From assembly GCF_001939115.1 (NCBI RefSeq), contig NZ_MQTZ01000046.1, positions 1-64,000 on the forward strand: 64,000 bases of DNA. The letters are read 5' to 3'. The translations under genes and the position numbers were made by a program. Under the pieces are notes generated by a model. The model worked only from the letters and a program-made list of their open reading frames with translations, did not search any database and had not been told where the DNA came from. Below, piece after piece: positions 25,562 to 35,455 of the stretch (its first letter is position 1; every line of letters begins with the position of its first letter). The DNA comes from Leptolyngbya sp. 'hensonii' (lineage in GTDB: Bacteria > Cyanobacteriota > Cyanobacteriia > GCF-001939115).

Positions 25562-26821
25562 ATGCCCAGCCCTACGATCGCGAATGACATTGGGCGGTCC
25601 CGACAAATCATTCGCCAGCGAATGGAACGCTGTCGATCCCTGACCCTGGCCCTGTTTGCTGGAGTAGACCCCGAGACCTTCTGTCGGCAAGCCCATCCCG
25701 ACTTCAGCCCGATCGGCTGGCACCTGGGGCACATCGGCTTCACGGAAGCCCGGTGGCTGCTACAGCAAGGTGCTGGACAACCCGATGCCTTTCCTGCCCA
25801 ATATCAGAAATTGTTTGCTGCCGATGGATTACCGAAACAGGAGCGGGCCAACCTGCCCCCCCTGGCAGAGATTCAGGCGTATCTGGCCACCATTCGGGCT
25901 CAGGTGCTGGCCTACCTGGACCTTGCCCCTCTGGCAGAACAGGAAAGGCTGTGGCGCTGGTTGGTGCAGCATGAAAGCCAACATGGCGAGACGATCGCCC
26001 TGGTGCTGGCTCTACAACAGCCTCACCCCCAAGCCCCTGCCATCGCTGCCCCAGTCCCTACTCCTGCCATCGGGATGGTGGAAATCCCTGCCGGAGAATT
26101 TGTCATGGGCCATGCTTCGATCGATGCCCTGGATAATGAACGTCCATTGCATCGGGTCCATCTGAAAACCTACTGGATTGATCGTACCCCCGTCACCTGT
26201 GACCAGTATCGGGCCTTCATGGAGGCCGGGGGCTATGGGGACGATCGCTGGTGGTCAGCAGCGGGCTGGGCCTGGTTACAAACGGCTCAGGTCCACCAAC
26301 CCCTCTATTGGTCCGATGCGCCTCAATTTGGCCCCCATCCAGTCTGTGGGGTGAGCTGGTACGAAGCAGAAGCCTACGCCCGCTTTGTGGGTAAGCGCCT
26401 GCCCACGGAGGCGGAATGGGAAAAAGCAGCGGGCTGGGATGGGGAGACTCAGCAGCCCCGCACCTATCCCTGGGGAGAGGCTGAACCCGAAGCACAGCAC
26501 TGCAATCACGGCCATTTCCAGGGCTGGACTACCCCCGTCGGGGCTTATCCGGCTGGGGCCAGTCCCGCCGGTTGTCTGGATCTGCTGGGCAACATCTGGG
26601 AATGGACAAACTCCTGGTTCGAGGGATATGGCGAGTTTGAGAGCTATCCCTATCCTGGCTACTCCCAGGTGTATTTTGATGGTCAGCATCGGGTGTTACG
26701 GGGAGGGAGTTGGGCTACCCGATCCTGGGCCATGCGCTGCGCCTTCCGCAACTGGTATTACCCGTCCATGCGCCAGATGTTCGCAGGGTTCCGCTGTGCC
26801 AGTGATGAGGCCAGAAATTAA
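25562..26821 (+). CDS. egtB: Sulfoxide synthase EgtB
   Basis: A 419-aa protein with an N-terminal DinB-like iron-binding domain (His54/His57 in WHLGH and His137/His141 in QHESQH) and a C-terminal formylglycine-enzyme-type domain (about 175-415; MVEIPAGEFVMGH, GVSWYEAEAYARFVGKRLPTEAEWE, LRGGSWA). The iron enzyme joins a thiol to trimethylhistidine with oxygen. The ATG at 25562 gives a natural start 4 bp after egtC; the frame continues 14 codons upstream inside egtC, which is unlikely. With EgtC present, gamma-glutamylcysteine is the expected sulfur donor. Confidence 0.93.
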   Translation: MPSPTIANDIGRSRQIIRQRMERCRSLTLALFAGVDPETFCRQAHPDFSPIGWHLGHIGFTEARWLLQQGAGQPDAFPAQYQKLFAADGLPKQERANLPPLAEIQAYLATIRAQVLAYLDLAPLAEQERLWRWLVQHESQHGETIALVLALQQPHPQAPAIAAPVPTPAIGMVEIPAGEFVMGHASIDALDNERPLHRVHLKTYWIDRTPVTCDQYRAFMEAGGYGDDRWWSAAGWAWLQTAQVHQPLYWSDAPQFGPHPVCGVSWYEAEAYARFVGKRLPTEAEWEKAAGWDGETQQPRTYPWGEAEPEAQHCNHGHFQGWTTPVGAYPAGASPAGCLDLLGNIWEWTNSWFEGYGEFESYPYPGYSQVYFDGQHRVLRGGSWATRSWAMRCAFRNWYYPSMRQMFAGFRCASDEARN

Positions 26822-27065
26822 TTGAATTGCTGCCGGAATCTCATGGGATTCTCATGCTGGGCGATCGCTCCCAGGATTCAATCGTTACAGTGAACTGTTT
26901 TAGGTTAAGTCCAGGGATTGGCACAGTTAGAACCCTCTTTAAATGAGAGAATGCCTACGGGGATCACCCAAAAACCCATACTGTTCAACCTATTTCAAGA
27001 CCTCACTGCTGCCTCAGATGCTATCCAGCCGGGAGCACAGCCGTTAAGTAACACTTGGAGGTAAA

Positions 27066-28148
27066 ATGTCCCCCTTTGAAACTCTGAACAGTCAGTCTGA
27101 CGTTTCCCCACCTCTGCATCGGGTCGTTCTGGCCCCGGAGAAACGTCTGCACATTGACTATCTGATCAATCCGACCCAGCCTTCTGAGGTGGGTCCGGAT
27201 TCCGGTCAGGATGCCGTTGTTGGACTGAGCCGCTCCCCAAAATCCCTCCCTCCTCACTACTTCTACGACGATCGGGGTTCCCAACTGTTTGAACAAATCT
27301 GTGAATTGCCGGAATACTATCTGACCCGCACAGAAACTAGGATTCTGCAGACCTATGCTCAGGAAATCGCTGGTCTGACAGGTCCCTGTGAACTGGTAGA
27401 GTTGGGCAGTGGCAGTGCCACTAAAACCCGGATTCTCCTAGATGCCTGTGCCGTTCTGGGCTATCCCCTTCGCTACCTGCCGATCGATGTTAGCGGGGGC
27501 ATTCTGGAAAGCAGTGCCTACCAGTTGCTGAACGATTATCCCACCCTGCAGGTGCATGGCCTGGTCAGCACCTACGAGCTGGGATTGCAACAATTAGGCC
27601 CCTCCCCCCTGGACACCCGCATGATCTGTTTCCTGGGCAGTACCCTGGGTAATCTGACGCCGGAGGAGTGCCACCTCTTCTTCAGCCAAATTCGGGCCGC
27701 CCTGCAACCGGGGGAATATTTCCTCCTGGGGGTGGACCTGCAGAAACCGAAGGCTCTGCTGGAGGCTGCTTACAATGATAGCCAGGGGGTGACAGCGGCC
27801 TTTAACCTGAATATGCTGAGCCACCTGAACTGGCGTTTTCGGGGCAATTTTGACCTAGAGCAGTTCGAGCATGTGGCTTTCTATAATGAGCAGCAGCACC
27901 AGATTGAGATTTATCTGCGGAGCCTGCGATCTCAGACCGTTACTCTGCAGTCCCTAGACCTCACGGTTACATTTGCAGCCGGGGAAACAATCCTGAGTGA
28001 GATTTCCCGCAAGTTTGACCTGACAGCGATTTCCCAGGAACTGGCGACCCTGGATCTGGTGCCTGTTCACACCTGGACTGATCCCCAGAACTGGTTTGGT
28101 CTGGTTCTTTGTCAGTTTGGAACGAACAGCCGGTGGCAAAGTTATTAA
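27066..28148 (+). CDS. egtD: L-histidine N-alpha-methyltransferase EgtD
   Basis: A 360-aa SAM enzyme that makes trimethylhistidine (hercynine), the first ergothioneine step. LPPHYFYDDRGSQLFEQI (62-79), the SAM loop LVELGSGSATKTR (110-122) and FLGSTLGNLTPEE are diagnostic. It is 244 bp after egtB with a HIP1-containing gap, so it may have its own promoter. A separate gamma-glutamylcysteine synthetase gene (egtA) is not in the window. Confidence 0.93.
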   Translation: MSPFETLNSQSDVSPPLHRVVLAPEKRLHIDYLINPTQPSEVGPDSGQDAVVGLSRSPKSLPPHYFYDDRGSQLFEQICELPEYYLTRTETRILQTYAQEIAGLTGPCELVELGSGSATKTRILLDACAVLGYPLRYLPIDVSGGILESSAYQLLNDYPTLQVHGLVSTYELGLQQLGPSPLDTRMICFLGSTLGNLTPEECHLFFSQIRAALQPGEYFLLGVDLQKPKALLEAAYNDSQGVTAAFNLNMLSHLNWRFRGNFDLEQFEHVAFYNEQQHQIEIYLRSLRSQTVTLQSLDLTVTFAAGETILSEISRKFDLTAISQELATLDLVPVHTWTDPQNWFGLVLCQFGTNSRWQSY

Positions 28149-28247
28149 ACCTGCTGCCCGATCCACCCTGTCCTTGAACTCAGTTGGTGAGCTGGCCTAT
28201 CCATAGGTCACACTGGAGAGGCAAGCGATCGTCTGCAGGAAACGCAC

Positions 28248-29483
28248 ATGTTATCCGTTGCCATTGTGGTCTGTCTGGGCTGGGTAGTTTCCCTTTGCCT
28301 GCATGAATTCGGCCATGCGATCGTGGCCTACTGGGGTGGAGATACCTCCGTTAAGGAGAAGGGCTACCTCACCCTCAATCCCCTCAAGTACACGGACCCG
28401 ACCCTCAGCCTGCTGCTGCCCCTGATCTTTCTCCTGTTAGGGGGTATTGCCCTGCCCGGCGGAGCCGTTTACATCGACCACCAGAAGTTGCGCCATCGGG
28501 GCTGGCAGAGTGCGGTCTCAGCGGCAGGACCGATCGCCACCAGCCTGACGGCCCTGGTCCTGGCCATTCCCTTCCGGATGGGTGGGGCCAATCTGGACGA
28601 AAGCCACTGGCTCTGGCAGGCTCTGGCTTTTCTGATATTTCTGGAGATCTTTGCAGTTCTGTTTAACCTGCTACCGGTGCCACCGCTTGATGGCTATGGC
28701 ATTTTGGCACCCTGGCTGCCGTTACAGTGGCAACAGCCATTGAATCAGTTGGGGCGATACAGCCTCTGGGCCTTGTTTGGGATCTTCTGGTTTGCCCCCC
28801 AGGTCACAGCCCCTCTCTGGACCCTGGTGTTTACCCTTGGCGATAGACTTGGGGTGCCTGCCTTTCTGGTGGCCCAGGGCTATCGATCGTTCAACCAGGG
28901 GATCTGGGTGGTCTTTTTCACCGGATTGGGGCTGTACCTGGTGCTGCGACGCTTCACTCGCACCCCAGAGCAGAGGGCCTGTGAAGTGGGAAATCGATTG
29001 CTGAAAGCAGGGCAGTATGAGGCGGCTGTTGCGGCCTATGATCAGGCGATCGCGCTACAGCGGGAAGATCCAACGGTCTGGGTCATGCGGGCCAGAGCGC
29101 TGCAGGGCCTTCGCCGCTCTGAGGAAGCCCTGGCTGACCTGGACCGGGCGATCGCCCTGCAACCAGAAAATCCGGCAATCTGGAATGAGCGGGCCTGGAT
29201 GCTGGGATTGTTGGGACGCCATGGGGACTCCATCCTTGCCTGCGATCGGGCGTTACAGTTGGAGCCCAAATATGGTCTGGCCTGGTATAACCGGGCCAGT
29301 GCTCAGGCGGAGCAGGGGGATGGGGAAGCAGCTCTAGAGAGTTTACTCCGGGCTTTTGAGCAGGACTACTTTTACTTCCGCCACCTGGCTAAAACAGACC
29401 CCAGCTTCGCCAGTTTACAAAATCATGCCCAATTTCAGAAAATGCTCCGCTATCCACCCCATCGGCTTAAAATTGACGAGTGA
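28248..29483 (+). CDS. Site-2 protease-type M50 membrane protein fused to TPRs
   Basis: A 411-aa protein. The zinc motif HEFGH (19-23) lies in the first membrane helix and LLPVPPLDGYG (Asp148) supplies the third ligand, so the metalloprotease core is intact. About six hydrophobic helices fill residues 1-240. Residues about 255-385 form three TPR units (LLKAGQYEAAVAAYDQAIALQ repeats). The topology suggests an intramembrane protease with a cytoplasmic partner-binding tail. No PDZ domain is seen. The substrate is unknown. Confidence 0.9.
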   Translation: MLSVAIVVCLGWVVSLCLHEFGHAIVAYWGGDTSVKEKGYLTLNPLKYTDPTLSLLLPLIFLLLGGIALPGGAVYIDHQKLRHRGWQSAVSAAGPIATSLTALVLAIPFRMGGANLDESHWLWQALAFLIFLEIFAVLFNLLPVPPLDGYGILAPWLPLQWQQPLNQLGRYSLWALFGIFWFAPQVTAPLWTLVFTLGDRLGVPAFLVAQGYRSFNQGIWVVFFTGLGLYLVLRRFTRTPEQRACEVGNRLLKAGQYEAAVAAYDQAIALQREDPTVWVMRARALQGLRRSEEALADLDRAIALQPENPAIWNERAWMLGLLGRHGDSILACDRALQLEPKYGLAWYNRASAQAEQGDGEAALESLLRAFEQDYFYFRHLAKTDPSFASLQNHAQFQKMLRYPPHRLKIDE

Positions 29484-29521
29484 TCCCTGTGGAGATTCCA
29501 GGGAAAGGAGGGCTATGAACC

Positions 29522-30079
29522 ATGGCGTCTTTGTTGCAATTCATTCTGAACCTATTTCAGGGCAAGCCTCAGGCCCCCAAGCCAGAAGCAGTCCCATCAG
29601 GCCCTCCCCAACAGAACCCTCCAGCAGCCACCTCAGGCCCTAAAACACTCCCCCCGATTACTGCAAATAATCCCCAATCTTCCCTGGAAGCCCAAATTCA
29701 AGCCTGGGGGGAAGCAGGGCAAAACAGTGCCATTCCCCTGATCACCAGTCATGCTCGCCATGGCAGTGCAGAGGTGCGGTCGGCGGTGGCGATCGCCTTG
29801 GGCCAGATTACCCAGGGCAGTGGTCTGGGCAACGGCATCACCCTGACCCTGACAGTGTTAGCCTCCCTGAGTCGAGACTCTGTACCAGCGGTACGCATTG
29901 CAGCCGTGAATACCCTGGGCCGGATCAAATCTGAAAAAGTAATTCCCTTGCTGCAGCAGGCCCTGCGAGATCCCAATCCAGGGGTGGTCGTGGCAGCCAG
30001 CGCGGCGATCGCCCCCTTCAAGTCCTATCCGGTGAAAAAGACAGTCGAACCGAAAGTTGCCCCAGCCAAACGGGGATAG
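29522..30079 (+). CDS. HEAT-repeat protein with proline-rich N-terminus
   Basis: A 185-aa protein. Residues 1-13 form a short hydrophobic helix, 14-55 are rich in Pro, Gln and Ala, and 60-170 hold two or three HEAT units (HGSAEVRSAVAIALGQI, DSVPAVRIAAVNTLGRI, DPNPGVVVAASAAIAPF). Such repeats bind proteins, and in cyanobacteria they occur in phycobilin lyases, but no lyase-specific residue is recognised. It begins 38 bp after the protease gene and converges on the SagB-like gene with a 2-bp gap. Confidence 0.75.
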   Translation: MASLLQFILNLFQGKPQAPKPEAVPSGPPQQNPPAATSGPKTLPPITANNPQSSLEAQIQAWGEAGQNSAIPLITSHARHGSAEVRSAVAIALGQITQGSGLGNGITLTLTVLASLSRDSVPAVRIAAVNTLGRIKSEKVIPLLQQALRDPNPGVVVAASAAIAPFKSYPVKKTVEPKVAPAKRG

Positions 30080-30081
30080 GG

Positions 30082-31668
30082 TTATGCTCCTGCCGATCGG
30101 GGCCGCCCCAGGGTGGTGATATACAACACGGCTTCTTCTGCGGGAATCCCCAGCACCTCATTCACCTGATCGTCAAAAAAGCCCCCAATGCCGCTGACGC
30201 CCAGGCCCAGGTGGATGGCAGCCAGGTTGAGCCGTTGTCCCAGATGACCCGCATCCAGGTGGAGATAGCGGTAGGCACGATCGCCGTATTGTCCGATCGC
30301 CGATCGTAAATCTGCGGTATGAAAGACCACCGCAGCAGCATCCCGGCCCAGATCCTGGCCCAAACAGAGATAGTGCAGTTCCCGCCGAAAATTTTTGAAG
30401 CGAATCTGGCGCAACTCCTGGGCCACCGGAGCATAGTAGTAGCAACCCTCTTCTAAACCAGTGACTTCCGACACCGCAATAAAGGTCTGAATCAAATTCA
30501 AATCAAAGTAGTCTGGGTTGCCATCCATGCCCTGATTCTGGTAATGCTGGGGCTGATAGGTAAAATCCAACAGGGCGGTGAGTTCATCCAGCACCAGGGC
30601 TGCCCCCGTATAGGCCCGGGTCGATCGTCGCCGCAGGATCGTATTTCCCAGGTCACCTAGGCCCTCTGCCCAGGAGATGGGATGACTGACCGTTGAGACT
30701 TTCGCACAAAAGGGGAGGTTGTATTTGTCCCTATTGGCTGGTGGAGCCGAAACAGACGGGTCTGCCTTGGCGGTAACCGTCACCTGCTCCGTCGGGGGAA
30801 TCTGATCATCCCGAATTTGGGTGGCCTGGTGCAGATAGGCCAACAGGTCACCATCGGGAATGGCCGGGTATTCTGTTTGCGTCGCCGAAGGCAGGGCGGT
30901 GCGACCCACCGGTAGATTCTGTCGAATATCCAGTAAATCAGCCAGAGCCATGATGGTCGTCACCCCTTCCTGCTCCGGATCCAGGTAGAGCATGCGGTTA
31001 ATGGCTTCATCGACAAATCCTCCCATCAAATGGGGCCGGAAGTCATTCATGGCACAGGCCAATTCGATGTTGCCCAACAGATGCCCCGTATCCAGGAAGA
31101 TGCGTCGGTAAGCCCGGTCTTGATATCGCCAGGCAGAGCGGAAAAAGATGGCCGTCGTCACCAGCGCCATCTGGGTTCCCTCCAGAGTCTGGGGCCAGAA
31201 GCAAGCAGCCTGCAACCCTGTCCAGATGTCACTGTCCCAGAATCTGACCAGGGAGTGGATTTTAGGCTGGTAACTGTATAAACCGGCAGGGAGTTCTGGC
31301 GTACCCCTGGAGATCAGATACACCTCGGCTGGATAAAGACCTCCCGCCGAAGGAGCCGTTCGGAGATACATGGGTTCCCCAGTCATGGTGACGGCTGGCA
31401 GCATAGCGGTTAAGCCATAACTGTGGATCAGCAATAATGAGAGCCGCTGCCACCAACTGGGATCAACGACTGGAAAATCAACTTGGGGGCGTTCTTCTGG
31501 GTGCTGGAGATAGGGTTTGAGGTTGTAAACCTTGCCAATTTTGTACTCCTTAAACGGGATCGGTTGGCTGCCCCAATCTAGCTGATGACTTTTGCCCGCC
31601 AGCGTCTTGGGATCATATTTGGTGCGCTCATGGTAGTGCTGCGCGATCGAGGGGTTCAACTCTGGCAT
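30082..31668 (-). CDS. SagB/ThcOx-like tandem nitroreductase-fold oxidoreductase
   Basis: A 528-aa protein of two nitroreductase-like halves (about 60-270 and 330-525). Each has an FMN-site pattern: RTAPSAGGLYPAEVYLI in the first, RRRSTRAYTGAALVLDEL in the second, with the late motif YLHLDAGHLGQRLNLAA. SagB relatives oxidise azolines during peptide maturation. No precursor peptide or SagC/D partner is adjacent, so the substrate is open. ATG at 31668 is chosen over an upstream TTG. Confidence 0.8.
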   Translation of the reverse strand: MPELNPSIAQHYHERTKYDPKTLAGKSHQLDWGSQPIPFKEYKIGKVYNLKPYLQHPEERPQVDFPVVDPSWWQRLSLLLIHSYGLTAMLPAVTMTGEPMYLRTAPSAGGLYPAEVYLISRGTPELPAGLYSYQPKIHSLVRFWDSDIWTGLQAACFWPQTLEGTQMALVTTAIFFRSAWRYQDRAYRRIFLDTGHLLGNIELACAMNDFRPHLMGGFVDEAINRMLYLDPEQEGVTTIMALADLLDIRQNLPVGRTALPSATQTEYPAIPDGDLLAYLHQATQIRDDQIPPTEQVTVTAKADPSVSAPPANRDKYNLPFCAKVSTVSHPISWAEGLGDLGNTILRRRSTRAYTGAALVLDELTALLDFTYQPQHYQNQGMDGNPDYFDLNLIQTFIAVSEVTGLEEGCYYYAPVAQELRQIRFKNFRRELHYLCLGQDLGRDAAAVVFHTADLRSAIGQYGDRAYRYLHLDAGHLGQRLNLAAIHLGLGVSGIGGFFDDQVNEVLGIPAEEAVLYITTLGRPRSAGA

Positions 31669-31794
31669 AGCCAATACATCTGCAAGACTACTTCGTCTAT
31701 CTCATCCTTAGAACCTTTGGGTCAAGCCAAATTTCATCCAGGTTAGGTTCTGCTGACAGTCCACTCCCACCTGTCCGTCAAGCTAGCCCCATTA

Positions 31795-32322
31795 CTAATT
31801 AAACCCCATCAGGCCGAGCAAGAGCAGCCCGATCGTCCCCAGGGCCAACCAGATAAAGCGATTGTCCCCCGTATTCATCTGACTCAGATCTTCTGGCTCT
31901 GGCTCTGGCCTGGTTCGAGCGGCAGGGCGGCGTTTGGGCTTGCGATCGGCAGTGCTGTAAAGGGCACTGTCGCTATCTTCCAGATCGGTCAAATCGGGGA
32001 TCTGGGTCAGCCATTCCGATCGTTTCATCAATTGGGGCGCTTCCATGATGTACAGAAGGCGACGACTCTGTTTCCGAATCTCCGGATCGGGAAAGCGGGT
32101 TAACTGACGGGCCAGGGTTAAGGCTTCCTCACGCTGCCCATTCGCTTCGTAGGCCGTGACCAACCAGAGTTGGGCTTCCCCCCCGATGCGAGAATTCCGG
32201 GAGGAGAGGGCAGCGGCTTTTTCCAGATGCTGCACCGATCGACGATACTCGCCTTTTTCAAAAGCTGTTTGTCCCATCTGATACTCGGCATCGATGAGGT
32301 CCTGTTCCGGTGAATTCACCAT
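31795..32322 (-). CDS. TPR protein with C-terminal membrane anchor
   Basis: A 175-aa protein. Residues 10-95 carry two TPR units (AFEKGEYRRSVQHLEKAAAL, AYEANGQREEALTLARQL). A basic-acidic linker (RKPKRRPAARTRPEPEPED) follows. Residues about 155-173 form a single membrane helix (FIWLALGTIGLLLLGLMGF), giving a tail-anchored protein with a cytosolic TPR domain. It is 9 bp downstream of the Uma2 gene. Function unknown. Confidence 0.7.
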   Translation of the reverse strand: MVNSPEQDLIDAEYQMGQTAFEKGEYRRSVQHLEKAAALSSRNSRIGGEAQLWLVTAYEANGQREEALTLARQLTRFPDPEIRKQSRRLLYIMEAPQLMKRSEWLTQIPDLTDLEDSDSALYSTADRKPKRRPAARTRPEPEPEDLSQMNTGDNRFIWLALGTIGLLLLGLMGFN

Positions 32323-32331
32323 GCTCTCGGG

Positions 32332-32883
32332 TTACTGGCTGACAATGGCATTAACGGGTATGGCAACATCTGGAAAAGCCTGGGGGTAAAGGATTCCTTC
32401 TGTGACTATACGTTTAGAAGTATAGTCTCCTGCCTGGGGATGGCGAAACACAATCAGGTGTCGCTGTCGTAGATTCACGACCCAATATTCCATAATTCCG
32501 GCTTCAGCATAAACCCTACTCTTTGTTTCCAGATCCTGATCCAGACTGGAATCTGAATATTCAATCAGCCAGAAAATATTTTCGGGATAGGGGTGATGAT
32601 CTAAATATGCCCGCCCTAATCGATGGACCACGGCAATGTCAGGTTCAGGCTCAGATTGATTGGGCAATGTAATCGGCTTGCTTGGCCGAATGGTGGCCCG
32701 ATCTCCGAGAAGTCGAGTCAGGTACTCCCCCGCCTCACTACTAAAGTAGGCATGGGGTTCTCCTTCCGGCGACATTTCTAGAATTTCTCCCTGCAATAAT
32801 TCTACCCGCCGCTGATCTAGAATCCCGGCAGCGATCATGCGGTGGTATTCGTCCAGAGTCCATTTTGCTGTCGTTACAGTCAT
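32332..32883 (-). CDS. Uma2 family (DUF820) restriction-endonuclease-fold protein
   Basis: A 183-aa protein of the large cyanobacterial Uma2 family. WTLDEYHRMIAAGIL, RVELLQGEILEMSPEG, EPEPDIAVV and FWLIEYSDSSLDQDLETKSRVYAEAGIMEYWVVNLRQRHL give the PD-(D/E)xK core with its D, E and K positions present. Family members are presumed nucleases. The role is unclear, and these genes are highly multiplied in cyanobacteria. Confidence 0.9.
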   Translation of the reverse strand: MTVTTAKWTLDEYHRMIAAGILDQRRVELLQGEILEMSPEGEPHAYFSSEAGEYLTRLLGDRATIRPSKPITLPNQSEPEPDIAVVHRLGRAYLDHHPYPENIFWLIEYSDSSLDQDLETKSRVYAEAGIMEYWVVNLRQRHLIVFRHPQAGDYTSKRIVTEGILYPQAFPDVAIPVNAIVSQ

Positions 32884-33122
32884 AACCTGAAGGGTGCTTT
32901 CCCCTGACTCACACCCTTGATCCTAACTCACACGACAGGGTTCCTGGAGACTCTCCCCTACAGGATCCCCAGTGGATACAGATTTCGGAGGCATTTGCCC
33001 GAGAGCAGACTGGCTTCCAATTCCCTGAAAAGACTATTTCTGGGAACTTCCTCTCTGCATTCCCGGTCTAGGCAGAATTATAGTGGTATCTATAATTGTC
33101 CCCTCCACATTGGGCAGGTTCT

Positions 33123-33827
33123 ATGTTTAAGCGTCACTCTACTGGAGTTGTCTCAACTGCTGCTCTGGCAGGAATTCTGGCAGCCGTCACAATGCCAGCC
33201 CAGGCTCAGGTGACCATCATCTTGAAGAAATCACCCCACCCTATCGTTTCCCAACCCTATTCCAATCCCTATCCCTATCCAGGGTCTGTATACATTCCCG
33301 GTACGGTTACCACAGTGCCACCGGTCTTGCCCCTGGTCAATTCTTCCCAACCTGCTATTCTGCCTGTGGCTGTTCCTCGCCCCTATTATTCAACCAACGG
33401 GACGATCGTCAATTCCACCCTGATCAATCCCACGGTGGTCAACTCTACGATCGTCAACTCTACCCTGGTTAATCCGACTCTGATCAATTCCTCGGTGGTG
33501 GGCTATCCCACAGTCGTGACAACGGTTCCCGGATATACTCAAGGGCTCCCCGCCGGAGCTGTGGCCGTCCTTCAGACCCATAATCTGGCCAATGGCTACA
33601 GCTACTACACCCTCTCCAACAATGGGGGCACAACCCTCTACGTCAATGTCAACGCCCAGCCCTGGCTCACCCTGGGAAGCGGAGCCAAATATCAGGTCCT
33701 GCAGGGAATCGGCTCCCTTTATGCTGCACAAGGGTTTTCCCTGGTGATTCAATCCGGAGATCAGCAGGTTCTGGGCAAATACGTCTGTCAGGCCCAGAAT
33801 ATCTGCAACCCAGTTATTTTGTACTAA
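33123..33827 (+). CDS. Secreted protein with pentameric NST/NPT repeats
   Basis: A 234-aa protein from ATG at 33123. A signal peptide (about 1-29, ending AQAQ) leads to a Tyr/Pro/Ser-rich part. Then a run of five-residue units ([30 protein letters not shown], near residues 95-128) is encoded at about 33407-33510. The last 90 residues are a compact domain with two Cys near the end ([11 protein letters not shown]). It is likely an extracytoplasmic structural protein. Its stop overlaps the argB stop by 4 bp in a convergent arrangement. Confidence 0.7.
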   Translation: MFKRHSTGVVSTAALAGILAAVTMPAQAQVTIILKKSPHPIVSQPYSNPYPYPGSVYIPGTVTTVPPVLPLVNSSQPAILPVAVPRPYYSTNGTIVNSTLINPTVVNSTIVNSTLVNPTLINSSVVGYPTVVTTVPGYTQGLPAGAVAVLQTHNLANGYSYYTLSNNGGTTLYVNVNAQPWLTLGSGAKYQVLQGIGSLYAAQGFSLVIQSGDQQVLGKYVCQAQNICNPVILY

Positions 33828-34720
33828 CGCACCATAAACTCCGAAGCGACAATCATGGAGCCAATCCCAGCATCCGTGATAATTTCCAGCAACAGGGCAT
33901 GGGGAATTCTGCCATCAATGATGTGGGCTGCTTTGACGCCCTGAGCCAGCGATCGGACACAACAATTCACTTTGGGAATCATGCCCCCGGCCACAATACC
34001 CGTCTCAATTAGCTTACGGGCTTCTTGAATATCCAGCTTTGGAATGAGGGTGGACGCATCCCTATAATTCTCCAGGATACCAGCCGTATCCGTCAGCAGA
34101 ATCAACTTTTCGGCTCCCAGAGCAGCCGCAATCTCACCAGCGACAGTATCTGCGTTGATGTTATACGCCTGCCCCATCTCATCGGCAGCCACACTGGACA
34201 CCACCGGGATATAACCGTCCCGGACCAGAGATTCCAGCAGGCCAATATTCACATTCTGGACTTCCCCCACAAAGCCAATCCCTTCGCTCCCCTCTGGGCG
34301 GGCAGTAATTAGGTTGCCATCTTTGCCGCACAGCCCCACAGCCCGTCCACCAGCCTGGTTGATCAGAGACACCAGTTCCTTGTTCACCCGGCCTACCAAA
34401 ACCATCTCCACCACATCCATGGTGACCGCATCCGTCACCCGCAGACCGTCCTTAAACTGGGGTTCAATCCCCAGTTTATCCAGCCAGGTGTTGATTTCAG
34501 GCCCTCCCCCATGAACGACGATCGGACGAATCCCGACACAGGAGAGAAAGACCACATCCCGCACTACCTTATCCTTCAAGTTGCTGTCCTTCATGGCAGC
34601 CCCCCCATATTTGAGGACGATCGTCCGTCCCGCGAATTGCTGGATATAGGGCAGGGCCTCACTCAAAACCCGAACGCGCGTTGCGGCTGCTTCTTGAATG
34701 TATTCACTTTCGTTGGCCAT
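33824..34720 (-). CDS. argB: Acetylglutamate kinase
   Basis: A 298-aa amino-acid kinase that phosphorylates N-acetylglutamate in arginine synthesis. [27 protein letters not shown] and the C-terminal [21 protein letters not shown] match cyanobacterial ArgB, which is regulated by PII; the last segment is the arginine/PII region. ATG at 34720 (MANESEYIQ) is chosen, since 23 upstream codons are not ArgB-like. It is 65 bp downstream of aroK. Confidence 0.96.
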   Translation of the reverse strand: MANESEYIQEAAATRVRVLSEALPYIQQFAGRTIVLKYGGAAMKDSNLKDKVVRDVVFLSCVGIRPIVVHGGGPEINTWLDKLGIEPQFKDGLRVTDAVTMDVVEMVLVGRVNKELVSLINQAGGRAVGLCGKDGNLITARPEGSEGIGFVGEVQNVNIGLLESLVRDGYIPVVSSVAADEMGQAYNINADTVAGEIAAALGAEKLILLTDTAGILENYRDASTLIPKLDIQEARKLIETGIVAGGMIPKVNCCVRSLAQGVKAAHIIDGRIPHALLLEIITDAGIGSMIVASEFMVR

Positions 34721-34785
34721 GTTCACAGAAACCGTTGGAAGACAATGTTTTGGAGACAATGTTATAGAGGCAAACTGGGTAGCCC

Positions 34786-35349
34786 TCAATTCTGAGCCAG
34801 GTCAGGAGGAACCGCTTCAGGCTTGAGAATGCCAGGGATCAATTCGAGGATCCTTTGGGCGACCTGGGTGGGAAATTCATTCTCTGCGATCGACACCCGG
34901 AGATCGGCTTGAGCATAGAGATGATGCCGTTCAGCATGGAGATGCTGCAGTCGCTCCAGCGGGTTAGTTCCATTCAGGAGAGGACGGGTAGAATCTGCCT
35001 GCAGTCGTCGGTAGAGTTGTTCAACCGGCACATCCAGCCACACCACAATACCATGGTAAAGATAGCTCCAATTCATGCGCTGCAAGACGATACCGCCCCC
35101 AGTTGCAATCACAGAACAGGTACAGGCTGATAGTTCAGCCAGAACCTGGCTTTCCAGTTTTCGAAATTCAGCTTCTCCCAAATTTCGAAAGATTTCTGTA
35201 ACAGATTGACCTTTTACTTGCTCAATCAGCGCATCCGTATCAAAAAACCGGTAATGAAGCTGCTTCGCTAGCAGATGGCCAATCGTTGTCTTACCAGCCC
35301 CCATCATGCCAATTAAAAAGAGGCTACGGTTTTTGAGGGAATTTGTCAT
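34786..35349 (-). CDS. aroK: Shikimate kinase
   Basis: A 187-aa P-loop kinase of the shikimate pathway. Walker A is [11 protein letters not shown], the shikimate site is FFDTDALIE with [10 protein letters not shown] and TGGGIVL, and the lid is [11 protein letters not shown] at 35349 (MTNSLKNRS) fits family length. An in-frame ATG at 35370 lies in a GTCATTTGTCATT-type repeat and adds seven codons (MTNDKSQ). It is upstream of argB. Confidence 0.94.
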   Translation of the reverse strand: MTNSLKNRSLFLIGMMGAGKTTIGHLLAKQLHYRFFDTDALIEQVKGQSVTEIFRNLGEAEFRKLESQVLAELSACTCSVIATGGGIVLQRMNWSYLYHGIVVWLDVPVEQLYRRLQADSTRPLLNGTNPLERLQHLHAERHHLYAQADLRVSIAENEFPTQVAQRILELIPGILKPEAVPPDLAQN

Positions 35350-35455
35350 TTGTGATTTGTCATTGGTCATTGGCAATTAATAGGTCAAATGACGAATGAC
35401 GGTTCCATCAACGGTCAGTGGGACTCGACCAGTCAATCCGTCAAATGACCCATCC

